The notes beneath the pieces are model-generated. The model was not told the origin of the DNA. It was given only the letters and a program-made list of their open reading frames with translations, and searched no databases. This document shows, piece by piece, positions 34,890 to 44,278 of a stretch of DNA of 48,652 nucleotides (the first letter of the stretch is position 1; every line of letters begins with the position of its first letter). Source of the DNA: Fidelibacterota bacterium (GTDB lineage: Bacteria > Fidelibacterota > Marinisomatia > Marinisomatales > UBA1611); contig JAOHKG010000006.1 of the NCBI GenBank assembly GCA_028101095.1, positions 1 to 48,652 on the forward strand, in the 5' to 3' direction. Made by a program: the position numbers and the translations under genes.

Positions 34890-37517
34890 ATGGCAGATTT
34901 AGAAAAAGTATATAACCCGACCCATGTAGAAGATAAGTGGTACTCACATTGGATGGATAAGGACTATTTTTCTGCTGATCCAAACTCAGAGAAAGAGCCT
35001 TATACAATAGTCATACCACCGCCTAATGTTACTGGAATGTTAACAGTTGGTCATGTCCTTAATAATACAATACAAGATATTCTAATTAGAAAAGCAAGGA
35101 TGGAAGGCAAAGAAGCTTGTTGGATTCCCGGAACAGACCATGCTTCAATTGCAACTGAGTCTAAAGTTGTATCGATGTTAAAAGAAAAAGGTATAAGTAA
35201 GAATGATTTGTCGAGAGATGAATTTCTGGAACATGCTTGGGAATGGAAACAAAAGTATGGTGGTATTATAATTCAGCAACTTAAGAAGCTTGGTTGCTCG
35301 TGCGATTGGGAGAAAGAACGATTTACAATGGATGAAAGTTATACCAAATCTGTTTTAACCGCTTTTGTTGAGCTTTATAATAAAGGTCTGATTTATAAAG
35401 GGCACAGGCTAGTTAACTGGTGCCCCATTTCCAAGTCTGCCATTAGTGATGAAGAGGTTTTTCACAGAGAAAAAAACGGAAGTTTATGGTACCTTCGTTA
35501 TAATGTTAAAGACTCGAATGAATATGTTATCGTAGCTACAACGCGACCTGAAACTATGCTCGGCGACACTGCTGTTGCTGTTAACCCGAACGATTTAAGA
35601 TATAAGCATCTAAAAGGAGAAAAAATATTGCTTCCAATAGTAGGACGAGAAATTCCTATTATTTTCGATGATTATGTTGATCCTGATTTTGGTACAGGAT
35701 GTGTCAAAATTACCCCGGCACATGATCCAAATGATTTTTTGATTTATAAAAATCATGATTTAGATATCATAAATATAATGAATGATGATGCTACCTTAAA
35801 TCAAAATGTACCCGAATCATACACGGGTTTATCAAGAGAAGAGGGAAGAGAAAAAGTAATAAAAGACCTCAAAGTATTAGGTCTATTACATAAAACAGAG
35901 GATTATTTAAATAAAGTAGGTTATTCTGAAAGGGGTGGAGTTCCGATTGAACCTTATTTATCAGATCAATGGTTTATGAAAATGGATGTGTTGGCAAAAC
36001 CAGCGATTGCTGCTGTGGAAGATAAAAAAATACAATTTCATCCGAGTCATTGGACAAAAACATATAACCATTGGATGGAAGATATAAAAGATTGGTGCAT
36101 TAGTCGTCAATTATGGTGGGGGCACCAAATTCCAGTCTGGTATCTTAAAAAGGATAAAAGTGTCATTCATGTTTCTGTGGAAGGTCCAGATGATGTTGAA
36201 AATTGGGTTCAAGATCCAGATGTATTAGATACTTGGGCTAGCTCATGGCTTTGGCCAATTGCTGTACATTCATGGCCAGAAGAGAGTAAAAGTTTAAGTA
36301 AATTTTATCCAACAAATACCCTTGTTACTGGACCTGACATTATCTTTTTTTGGGTTGCTAGAATGATAATAACGGGTTATGAGTTTCAAAAAGAGTTACC
36401 ATTCAAAGATGTCTATTTCACTTCTATCCTTAGAGATAAGACAGGGAAAAAACTTAGTAAGTCTTTGGGTAATTCTCCGGACCCATTTGATTTATTTGAG
36501 AAATTTGGAACAGATGCAGTTCGCTTTGGAGTAATGCTAATGTCGCCACAGGGTTCAGACGTTTTATTCTCCGAAGATAGGCTGGAAATTGGTCGGAATT
36601 TCATGAATAAGTTGTGGAACGCTTGTCGATTTGTAGATATGAACATTCCAAGAGGATGGGACTATAGAACGGAGCTGTTAGAGAGCAATCTAAATATTTC
36701 AGAAAAATGGATTTTAAGCCGTTTAACAAAAACGATAGAAAACTATAATCATCAATTAGATAGATTCCATTTTAATGAAGCCGCTAAAGTCTTATATGAT
36801 TTTACGTGGAATGACTTTTGTGATTGGTATGTTGAAATTGCAAAATTAAGTTTTTACGGGGAAGACTCATTAAAGGCAGATACTGCTCGATTAGTTTCAA
36901 TTAAATGCCTTCAAACAATTCTAAAACTTTTACACCCATATGCTCCATTTATTACGGAAGAATTATGGCAGAATTTTAAACCTAAAAATGCGAGTGATTT
37001 AATTATTACTCAATGGCCAAGTCCAATTGATTATCACAATGATAAAATAGAACTAGAGATTTCAGCTCTTAAAAATATCATCACAGCAATTAGAGGTGTT
37101 CGAAGTCGTATGAATATCCCAAATTCGAAGCCCATTAATATTTATGTCAAGTGTGATAAAGAAAAAGAAAACTTTTTATCCCGTCAAATGAGCTTATTGA
37201 AAAATTTTACCGCAGCTGAAAAAGTATTTATTGATCAAAATACTAAGAAGCCTGCTAACTCTGCAACTGTTATTTCGAATGGAATAGAATTCTATGTCCC
37301 TCTTAAAGGGTTGGTTGACCTTGAAAAAGAAAAAAAGCGGATGAAAAAAAGACTCGACGAGATAGAGAAATTATTAAATTCAATCAGTGGTAAACTATCT
37401 AACCAAAATTTTCTTGATAGGGCACCTGAAGAGGTTATATCAAGAGAAAAGAATAATCAAGAGATGCTAACTGAAGAGAATGAAAAGCTCATCGCAAACC
37501 TGGAGATTTTTGAATGA
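34890..37517 (+). CDS. valS: Valyl-tRNA synthetase
   Basis: ValS charges tRNA-Val and hydrolyses mischarged threonine in its editing domain. The 875 residues are typical. The HIGH variant is PPPNVTGMLTVGHVLNN (about 41-57). The CP1 editing domain has ATTRPETMLGDTAVAVNP (about 215-232). The KMSKS loop is GKKLSKSLGNSPDP (about 518-531). It ends in the ValS-specific coiled-coil tail (LVDLEKEKKRMKKRLDEI) that holds tRNA. Its TGA overlaps the next ATG (ATGA), so the DUF4139 gene is co-translated. No Shine-Dalgarno precedes the ATG. Confidence 0.97.
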   Translation: MADLEKVYNPTHVEDKWYSHWMDKDYFSADPNSEKEPYTIVIPPPNVTGMLTVGHVLNNTIQDILIRKARMEGKEACWIPGTDHASIATESKVVSMLKEKGISKNDLSRDEFLEHAWEWKQKYGGIIIQQLKKLGCSCDWEKERFTMDESYTKSVLTAFVELYNKGLIYKGHRLVNWCPISKSAISDEEVFHREKNGSLWYLRYNVKDSNEYVIVATTRPETMLGDTAVAVNPNDLRYKHLKGEKILLPIVGREIPIIFDDYVDPDFGTGCVKITPAHDPNDFLIYKNHDLDIINIMNDDATLNQNVPESYTGLSREEGREKVIKDLKVLGLLHKTEDYLNKVGYSERGGVPIEPYLSDQWFMKMDVLAKPAIAAVEDKKIQFHPSHWTKTYNHWMEDIKDWCISRQLWWGHQIPVWYLKKDKSVIHVSVEGPDDVENWVQDPDVLDTWASSWLWPIAVHSWPEESKSLSKFYPTNTLVTGPDIIFFWVARMIITGYEFQKELPFKDVYFTSILRDKTGKKLSKSLGNSPDPFDLFEKFGTDAVRFGVMLMSPQGSDVLFSEDRLEIGRNFMNKLWNACRFVDMNIPRGWDYRTELLESNLNISEKWILSRLTKTIENYNHQLDRFHFNEAAKVLYDFTWNDFCDWYVEIAKLSFYGEDSLKADTARLVSIKCLQTILKLLHPYAPFITEELWQNFKPKNASDLIITQWPSPIDYHNDKIELEISALKNIITAIRGVRSRMNIPNSKPINIYVKCDKEKENFLSRQMSLLKNFTAAEKVFIDQNTKKPANSATVISNGIEFYVPLKGLVDLEKEKKRMKKRLDEIEKLLNSISGKLSNQNFLDRAPEEVISREKNNQEMLTEENEKLIANLEIFE

Positions 37518-38854
37518 AACTTTTGTACATAATAATTTTATCAGCTTTTTTATTTTGTCAATCTGATGATGCAACTCTTACAATTTATAAAGATGGAACT
37601 GCCCTTATAAAGCAACCGGTTGGCTGGTCAATTCCTTCCGGACTAAGCTATATTACATGGAACAGCCTTCCAAGTGGGATCGACAAAGAAACTCCATTTC
37701 TAAATATTAATGGGGTCGATATTCTCTCTCAGCGTTTTAATAGTAATATTTTTACTGGAACAGGTTTTTTTAGTGATCTTAAAGGTGAACTTATTCAAGT
37801 TAAACCTAAGAATGGTAAATTAATAAAAGGAGTCCTATTAGAAATCAGTGCAGGATTCATAACGGTGAAGCACTCTTCTGGAATAATTACATTTAATAGG
37901 AATGAATTGGAATATTTAGGTAGCAAATATGATGAAGTTGATTTACCGACATTTGAACCTTTTTTATCTTGGGATCTAAAATCAAAATCAGCTAAAAATA
38001 TTGAAGGTGAATTAGTATATAAATCAAATAATTTTTCGTGGGCGACTGTTTACAGGTTGATCATGAAGAATGAGGAGAAAGGAGGGCTAATTGCAGAAGC
38101 AGTAATTTCGAATACTTCTGATATGGGTTTCGAATCTTCCAAAATTCAATTAGTGGAAGGTAATTTGAATAAACTTAGATCAAAAAGAAACACACCAGAG
38201 CGTTCAGGAAGATCTTTTTCGGCACTACAATTAGATGCGTCCAAATTAATGGAGTCAGAAGAACTTGGAGATTATCATATATATAGTTTAAACGGTACAC
38301 ATGATTTAGGGGCAAAAGAGAATATTACGGTTAGAATGTATGGGCCATTAGATGTAGGCTATAGTAAAAAATATGTTTTTGAAAATACTGAAAGACGACA
38401 AAAAGAAGAACCACTAGAGGTTCAACTTACAATGGAGAATATAGAGTCTAATGGTTTAGGTATCTCATTACCCGCAGGGAAAGTAGAAATGTATTCTTTT
38501 AAGCCAGGTACAGGGCTTGAATATATTGGCGCGGATAATATGGGCCAGGTGCCAAAAGGTCAATTTACTACACTTACATCCGGAAGAGCATTTGACGTTC
38601 TTGGTAATCGGAAAGTTTTAAATTATGATAGGCAGAGAAAAAGTGAAGAAGCTGTTATAGAAATAAGAGTCACAAATGGAAGAAATGAGGAAGTCGACGT
38701 TCTCCTGATCGAACATATTAATGGTGACTGGGTTATCAAAGATGAATCATTAAATTATCAGAAAAAAGATGCCTCAACTATCCAATTCCCCTTATCTCTT
38801 AATGCGGGTGAAACAAGAAGCATTTATTATACATACAGAAAAGAATGGAAGTAG
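37514..38854 (+). CDS. DUF4139 domain secreted protein
   Basis: The protein has 446 residues with a signal peptide MKLLYIIILSAFLFCQSDD; the Cys could act as a weak lipobox (AFLFC), but this is uncertain. The body matches DUF4139: it begins 'ATLTIYKDGTALIKQPVGW', has 'NNFSWATVYRLIM' in the middle, and ends with 'VLLIEHINGDWVIKDESLNYQKKDASTIQFPLSLNAGETRSIYYTYRKEW'. The family is widespread, with unknown activity, and its members are mostly extracytoplasmic. It overlaps valS by 4 bp and precedes recG by 19 bp. Confidence 0.82.
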   Translation: MKLLYIIILSAFLFCQSDDATLTIYKDGTALIKQPVGWSIPSGLSYITWNSLPSGIDKETPFLNINGVDILSQRFNSNIFTGTGFFSDLKGELIQVKPKNGKLIKGVLLEISAGFITVKHSSGIITFNRNELEYLGSKYDEVDLPTFEPFLSWDLKSKSAKNIEGELVYKSNNFSWATVYRLIMKNEEKGGLIAEAVISNTSDMGFESSKIQLVEGNLNKLRSKRNTPERSGRSFSALQLDASKLMESEELGDYHIYSLNGTHDLGAKENITVRMYGPLDVGYSKKYVFENTERRQKEEPLEVQLTMENIESNGLGISLPAGKVEMYSFKPGTGLEYIGADNMGQVPKGQFTTLTSGRAFDVLGNRKVLNYDRQRKSEEAVIEIRVTNGRNEEVDVLLIEHINGDWVIKDESLNYQKKDASTIQFPLSLNAGETRSIYYTYRKEWK

Positions 38855-38873
38855 ATGACTAAGGTTTAATTCT

Positions 38874-40943
38874 TTGATTTTAACTGATCCTATTTCAATA
38901 TTAAAAGGAGTTGGAGAGCAACGATCTGACTCTTTTACTCAAAGTGGTATTGATTCAATAAGGGATTTATTGTACACATTTCCACGGCGTTATCTTGATA
39001 GAACAAATGTTACTCCAATAAAGCATTTTCAAAAAAATCAAACTATATCGTTAGTCGCACGTGTTGAAAGCTTTGGAGAAAGGCCTATAAGAAGAGGGAA
39101 ATTGTTTCAAGCTATCGTCACAGATGGCACGGGTTTTTTAACACTTTCTTGGTTTAACTCAATTCATTTTATAAGACGAAAATTAAAAGTTGGATTAAAT
39201 CTTGCAATACATGGAAAAGTTGAATGGTATCGAGGCTATTCAATTACTCATCCAGAAGTAGATTTTTTAGAAAGTGAAGAAGGCAATTTTCAATCAGGAA
39301 AAATAATACCGCTTTATCCTCTTAATCAGGATTTAAAATCAACTGGAATTGAACAAAGATTCTTGAGGAAAATTATTCAGCAGGTCCTTGATTCTCCAGT
39401 TTTAATTGAAGATTATTTATCAAAATCTTTTTTAAAAAAGAATAATTTAGTTTCACTTGAAGAAGCATTAAAAAACATCCATTTTTCAACAAATAAAAAA
39501 AAGTTAAATGATGCAATAAGAAGGTTGAAATTTGATGAGCACTATCTTTTACAAATATTATTGGTATTCAAAAAAGAAAAATTTCGAACAAACAAAACAA
39601 AGCCTTTAAAAGACATTGGTCCATATTTTGGTACAGTCATTGATAATCTAAAATTTGAATTAACAAATGCTCAAAAAAATGTGGTAAAAGATATACATTT
39701 TGATTTAAAAAAAGATAGTCAGATGAATAGGCTAATCCAAGGGGATGTTGGTTGTGGAAAAACGATTGTTGCTATTTTGATCTCGGCTATTGCTATTGGG
39801 AATAATGTTCAGGTGGCTATAATGGCACCCACTGAAATTCTAGCTAGGCAGCATTACTTTTCTTTCAAAACAGAGTTAGAAAAAAATAATATAGCATGTG
39901 GGTTATTGATAGGGAAAATGAAAAAAAATGACCGGAATTTGATTTTAAAAGGGTTATCAAATGGTAAGCTTCCAATAATTATTGGTACTCATGCATTGAT
40001 TCAGCAAGATGTAAAATTCAAACAACTGGGTCTAGTAATTGTGGATGAGCAACATCGCTTTGGAGTTAAGCAGAGAGCTATTCTTATTCAAAAAGGTAAA
40101 AATCCACACTCACTTTCAATGACAGCTACACCTATTCCAAGAACATTATCAATTACTTATCATGGTGATATGGATCTGTCTTTAATAAATGAACTACCTT
40201 CTAATAGAATACCAGTAAGAACAAAAGTTGTTCTTCCTCAGCGAATGCAAAGTATTTATGATTTTATTAAGAAGGAATGTTTTGAAGGAAGGCAATGCAT
40301 GATTGTTTTTCCTTTAATTGATGAATCTGAAAAATCAGATTTAGAAGCGGCTATTCAAGCACACATAAAATTAAAAAATAATGTTTTTAGTGATTTAGAG
40401 GTCGGGCTAGTGCATGGTAAAATGACTTCAGAAGAAAAAGAGAATGTTATAACTGAGTTCGCAAAAAAAAGAATTAATATTCTTGTTTCGACTACAGTAA
40501 TTGAAGTTGGTATTGATATCCCCAATGCGACAGTTATGTTGATTGAAAATGCAGAAAGGTTTGGTCTGACTCAATTACACCAATTAAGAGGAAGAGTTGG
40601 AAGGGGTGCTCACCAAAGTTATTGCATTTTAGTGAGGCGAAATATCACGGATACATCTATAAAACGGTTAAAGGTTTTAGAAGAAACAAACGATGGCTTT
40701 AAAGTTGCAGATGAAGATTTGAGATTAAGAGGGCCAGGAGAATTTTTTGGATTAAAACAATCAGGCTTTTTAAAATTCAAGATTGCAAATTTAGTTACGG
40801 ACGATAAAATCATTCAGTTAGCTAGAGAAACCGCTATAAACATAATTAAAAAAGATCCTTTATTGATCTCAAAAAACAATAAAATAATAAAACAAATGTT
40901 ATTAGAAACATATTCTTCTAAATTAAATAATCTTAACTCTTAG
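38874..40943 (+). CDS. recG: ATP-dependent DNA helicase RecG
   Basis: RecG remodels stalled forks and Holliday junctions. The 689 residues fit. The N-terminal wedge/OB domain begins with LTDPISILKGVGEQRSDSF and carries FPRRYLDRT. Helicase motifs are QGDVGCGKTIVA (Walker A, about 288-299), APTEILARQHY (Ia), DEQHRFGV (Walker B/DEAH-like DEQH, about 391-398), TATPIPRT (III), ATVMLIENAERFGLTQLHQLRGRVGRG (V/VI). The start is TTG at 38874: the in-frame upstream stop is at 38856-38858, no ATG precedes the conserved N-terminus, and the family's first residues (LxxPIxxLKGVG) fit exactly there. Confidence 0.97.
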   Translation: MILTDPISILKGVGEQRSDSFTQSGIDSIRDLLYTFPRRYLDRTNVTPIKHFQKNQTISLVARVESFGERPIRRGKLFQAIVTDGTGFLTLSWFNSIHFIRRKLKVGLNLAIHGKVEWYRGYSITHPEVDFLESEEGNFQSGKIIPLYPLNQDLKSTGIEQRFLRKIIQQVLDSPVLIEDYLSKSFLKKNNLVSLEEALKNIHFSTNKKKLNDAIRRLKFDEHYLLQILLVFKKEKFRTNKTKPLKDIGPYFGTVIDNLKFELTNAQKNVVKDIHFDLKKDSQMNRLIQGDVGCGKTIVAILISAIAIGNNVQVAIMAPTEILARQHYFSFKTELEKNNIACGLLIGKMKKNDRNLILKGLSNGKLPIIIGTHALIQQDVKFKQLGLVIVDEQHRFGVKQRAILIQKGKNPHSLSMTATPIPRTLSITYHGDMDLSLINELPSNRIPVRTKVVLPQRMQSIYDFIKKECFEGRQCMIVFPLIDESEKSDLEAAIQAHIKLKNNVFSDLEVGLVHGKMTSEEKENVITEFAKKRINILVSTTVIEVGIDIPNATVMLIENAERFGLTQLHQLRGRVGRGAHQSYCILVRRNITDTSIKRLKVLEETNDGFKVADEDLRLRGPGEFFGLKQSGFLKFKIANLVTDDKIIQLARETAINIIKKDPLLISKNNKIIKQMLLETYSSKLNNLNS

Positions 40944-41024
40944 TTAGTTTTACATATTTTCTATCAATAATTAGAGTTTTAAGTTCCGCTTCTGATAAAA
41001 CATAAAAATAAACAAGTAATTAAA

Positions 41025-41312
41025 ATGAATAAAGATCCTAAAGAGCAAGAAAAGCTATACGCATACCTCGTAGGAACATTCCAAACAAGTGCTTTAATTT
41101 CCTTGGGTGTCGTTAAAAATCCGATGAGTAATAAAGTAGCCCAAAATTTAGATCAAGCTTCTTACTATATTAAGTTATTAGAAATGTTGGAAAATAAAAC
41201 GAAAGGAAATGTTTCTGAATATGAAAAGCAAATGTTATTAAATACCCTAAGCGATTTAAGAATAAAACTAATCGAACAGAAAGCTCTCAAAAACAGATCA
41301 AAAAAAAGTTAA
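41025..41312 (+). CDS. DUF1844 family small protein
   Basis: The protein has 95 residues. The sequence LVGTFQTSALISLGVVKNP, followed by DQASYYIKLLEMLENKTKGNVSEYEKQMLLNTLSDLRIKLIE, matches the DUF1844 family, typically of 70-130 residues, found in many bacterial phyla. It is helical and without a signal peptide; function is unknown. The gene is 12 bp upstream of the DUF2723 gene, in the same direction, and 81 bp after recG. Confidence 0.85.
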   Translation: MNKDPKEQEKLYAYLVGTFQTSALISLGVVKNPMSNKVAQNLDQASYYIKLLEMLENKTKGNVSEYEKQMLLNTLSDLRIKLIEQKALKNRSKKS

Positions 41313-41324
41313 AAGGAATTTTAA

Positions 41325-44270
41325 ATGCAAACGAACTATAGCCTCCTGAATAAAGTATTAGCTTTTTTTTCTTTTTTTATATCTTTTATTATCTATTATG
41401 ATACCATGGCTCCAACAGTTTCATATTGGGATTGTGGAGAATTTATTGCCGTTGCTAACACATTAGGCGTTCCTCACCCTCCTGGGAGTCCATTTTTTTT
41501 ACTTATAGGACGAATTGCATCGATATTGCCTATAGGTACTGATATAGCATTCAGAGTCAATTTATTATCTCCCCTGACTAGTTCTTTTGCCGTGATGTTT
41601 TTATACTTAATTGTGGTACAATGTGTGAGACATTGGCGTGGTAAAATACAAAACTCAACCGATGCATTAATTGCTTTTGGTGGTGGTTTTGTAGGAGCGC
41701 TTGTTTTTGCCTTTACAGACAGTCACTGGTTTAATGCTGTAGAAGCTGAAGTGTATGCTTTTAGTACATTTTTCACAGCAATAGTTGTTTGGTTAATATT
41801 GCACTGGAGCGAAAAAGCAGATGAAGAGGGGCATGAAAGGTATATTCTTATTATTGCTTATATGATTGGTCTTGCTACAGGTCTTCATTTATTAAATCTA
41901 TTAACATTACCATTTGTAGCTCTAGTGATTTATTTTCGTAAGTACAAATTTGAATGGATGACTTTTGGGCTTACAATGCTATTTACAGCTATTACTTTTT
42001 TTATAATCCATAACATCATTGTTAAGGGAATGCCAAAGATTATAGCGACAATTGGCCCTTATCCAACTTCACTTTTAATTTTAGCAATATTCATGATTAT
42101 GATTTGGGCTATTATAAATCAAAAAAAGCTAGTTTCTGTAATAACGACTTCAATGGTACTAGTGCTAATTGGATATTCAACATATGCTTTAATCTTCATA
42201 CGATCAAATCAAGACCCCGGGATTGATGAAAATGACCCCGAAACGGTTGAAGCATTTATTTCTTATTTAGAAAGAGAACAATATGGCAGCGTTGGGTTGC
42301 TTCCCAGAAGATTTAAAGGTATCGAGCCAATTCACGAGGTAGTCGGCTATCCTGAAGGACCTAAAAGAGAATTCTCAGGAGCTCAAAATAAAAAATACAG
42401 AAATTATAAAGTTGATAAACAATGGGATTATTTTTGGAATTATCAAATTCGAAAAATGTATAACAGATACTTTTTATGGCAGTTCGCTGGACGTGGTCCA
42501 GCATCCGAATCTAATGTCATTAGCATGGGAGCTAATTCAAGAGAAGATGGTGTTGACCTTACTCAATTTGGACTTCCATTGGCTTTTATATTAGGTCTAA
42601 TTGGTATGTTCTACCATGCTTATAAAGATGAGCGGATGGCTTTTTCTATTCTCTCTTTATTCGCGATGACTGGTTATGCAATTATTATTTATTTAAACCA
42701 AGATAACCCACAGCCTAGAGAAAGAGATTATTCATATGTTGGTAGTTTTTTTGCATTCTCGATATGGATTGGATTGGGTGTTGCCGCAATTAGCGATTGG
42801 ATTTCAATCAATATAAAAAACAAAGATTTAAGTAAAAGATTGATTGTAGGATCGATTATATTACAGACTATTTTTGTTCCGATGGCAATGGCAAAAGCGA
42901 ATTATCATTCGCATGATAGGTCCGGTAATTTTGTTGCATGGGACTATAGTTATAATCTTCTTCAATCATGTGGTCCAAATGGAGTTTTGTTTACAAATGG
43001 AGATAACGATACTTTCCCTCTATGGTATCTGCAAGAGGTAGAGAAAGTAAGAACCGATGTAGCGGTTGTGAATTTGAGCTTACTTAACACTCCGTGGTAT
43101 ATAAAACAATGGAGAGATAAAAGGTCAAAGGAGACTAGTTTTATTAATCTTACGGATAAAAGAATTGATCAGCTAACCTCGACTTTACAGAGATGGGAAA
43201 AACAAAATGTTAAAATTCCCGTTTATGAAGATAGTTTGAATAACCAAGGGTTTATTGAATGGGAAATGAAGCCTACTTATGGAGGGCAAGCTATACGAGT
43301 TCAGGATATGATGATAATGAGAATTATAAATGATGGAAAATGGCGTGTTCCTATTTATTTTGCTGTTACTGTTTCGCAGCAAAACAGAATTGGTCTGGAC
43401 CAGTATCTAGATATGCAAGGGCTAACCTTCCAACTAAAAAGTCATAAAACAAAACCTGTTGATTCTGAAAAAATGTATGAAAATTTAATGACAAAAGTTG
43501 GCACAAGTGATTGGTCGACAGGTTTTGACCGCAGTACTTTTTATGAGCCAATGAATAACAAAACAGATTTGAACTGGTCAAGAGATTATCAACCTGGTTA
43601 TATTTTTAGAAATCTTGGAAACTCAAAAATCTTCTTTAATCAACAGACTCAGAGATTACTGCAAAATTACCGAAGTGCTTATATGCAGCTAGCTGTTACC
43701 TATTACATGGATTTTCAGAGAAAGCAGCAAAAGAAAAATATTCCTGTAGAAGAACTAGCAAATTTGAAGCTGAAGATAATAAGTACTTTAAATAGAATGA
43801 GTCAAAATATTCCGGAAGAAACGATACCAATTCAATCAGAAGACCTACATTATCAGGTTGCTCGCATCTACGGTGATCTGGGTGAAAAGGAATCAATGCG
43901 TAAAATCCTTGATCAATTAATTTCTCGAACTGATGGAAGAGTTCTTAATCGAATTGAATACGCAAATACCATTTATAAAGAACTGGATGATTTTAATGAG
44001 GCGACTTCAATTTTAGAAGAAATGAGAATAGATTACCTTGGAATAGAATCCATGTTAAAAACACAAGGATTTAATAAGAAGACTCTTCAACAATCTCAAT
44101 GGAAAAAATGGCAAGAGGCCTATCCTGAGATAGTTTCATCATTAGTGTTCATGTATAGAGAGAATAATAAAAATCAAGATGCGGAGTTGATTCTAACAGA
44201 GTGGGTTTCGAGGAACCCTTCTGACAATAATGCAAAGAAAATATTAGATGAAGTTCGCTCTGGCGGATAA
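41325..44270 (+). CDS. DUF2723 polytopic membrane protein (GT-C-like)
   Basis: The protein has 981 residues. The N-terminal DUF2723 domain has the family signature APTVSYWDCGEFIAVANTLGVPHPPGSPFF (about residues 28-57; Asp and Glu as in GT-C glycosyltransferases). About 12 predicted TM helices lie in the first 520 residues. A soluble region (about 530-780) starts with 'FTNGDNDTFPLWYLQEVE', and helical TPR-like repeats end the protein (about 780-981). DUF2723 proteins are often annotated as putative protein O-mannosyltransferases, but activity is unproven for most. An AAGGA sequence 10 nt before the ATG is one of few moderate Shine-Dalgarno-like sites in the window. The following glycosyltransferase supports a role in glycan transfer to surface proteins or lipids. 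Confidence 0.85.
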   Translation: MQTNYSLLNKVLAFFSFFISFIIYYDTMAPTVSYWDCGEFIAVANTLGVPHPPGSPFFLLIGRIASILPIGTDIAFRVNLLSPLTSSFAVMFLYLIVVQCVRHWRGKIQNSTDALIAFGGGFVGALVFAFTDSHWFNAVEAEVYAFSTFFTAIVVWLILHWSEKADEEGHERYILIIAYMIGLATGLHLLNLLTLPFVALVIYFRKYKFEWMTFGLTMLFTAITFFIIHNIIVKGMPKIIATIGPYPTSLLILAIFMIMIWAIINQKKLVSVITTSMVLVLIGYSTYALIFIRSNQDPGIDENDPETVEAFISYLEREQYGSVGLLPRRFKGIEPIHEVVGYPEGPKREFSGAQNKKYRNYKVDKQWDYFWNYQIRKMYNRYFLWQFAGRGPASESNVISMGANSREDGVDLTQFGLPLAFILGLIGMFYHAYKDERMAFSILSLFAMTGYAIIIYLNQDNPQPRERDYSYVGSFFAFSIWIGLGVAAISDWISINIKNKDLSKRLIVGSIILQTIFVPMAMAKANYHSHDRSGNFVAWDYSYNLLQSCGPNGVLFTNGDNDTFPLWYLQEVEKVRTDVAVVNLSLLNTPWYIKQWRDKRSKETSFINLTDKRIDQLTSTLQRWEKQNVKIPVYEDSLNNQGFIEWEMKPTYGGQAIRVQDMMIMRIINDGKWRVPIYFAVTVSQQNRIGLDQYLDMQGLTFQLKSHKTKPVDSEKMYENLMTKVGTSDWSTGFDRSTFYEPMNNKTDLNWSRDYQPGYIFRNLGNSKIFFNQQTQRLLQNYRSAYMQLAVTYYMDFQRKQQKKNIPVEELANLKLKIISTLNRMSQNIPEETIPIQSEDLHYQVARIYGDLGEKESMRKILDQLISRTDGRVLNRIEYANTIYKELDDFNEATSILEEMRIDYLGIESMLKTQGFNKKTLQQSQWKKWQEAYPEIVSSLVFMYRENNKNQDAELILTEWVSRNPSDNNAKKILDEVRSGG

Positions 44271-44278
44271 AAGGTTTA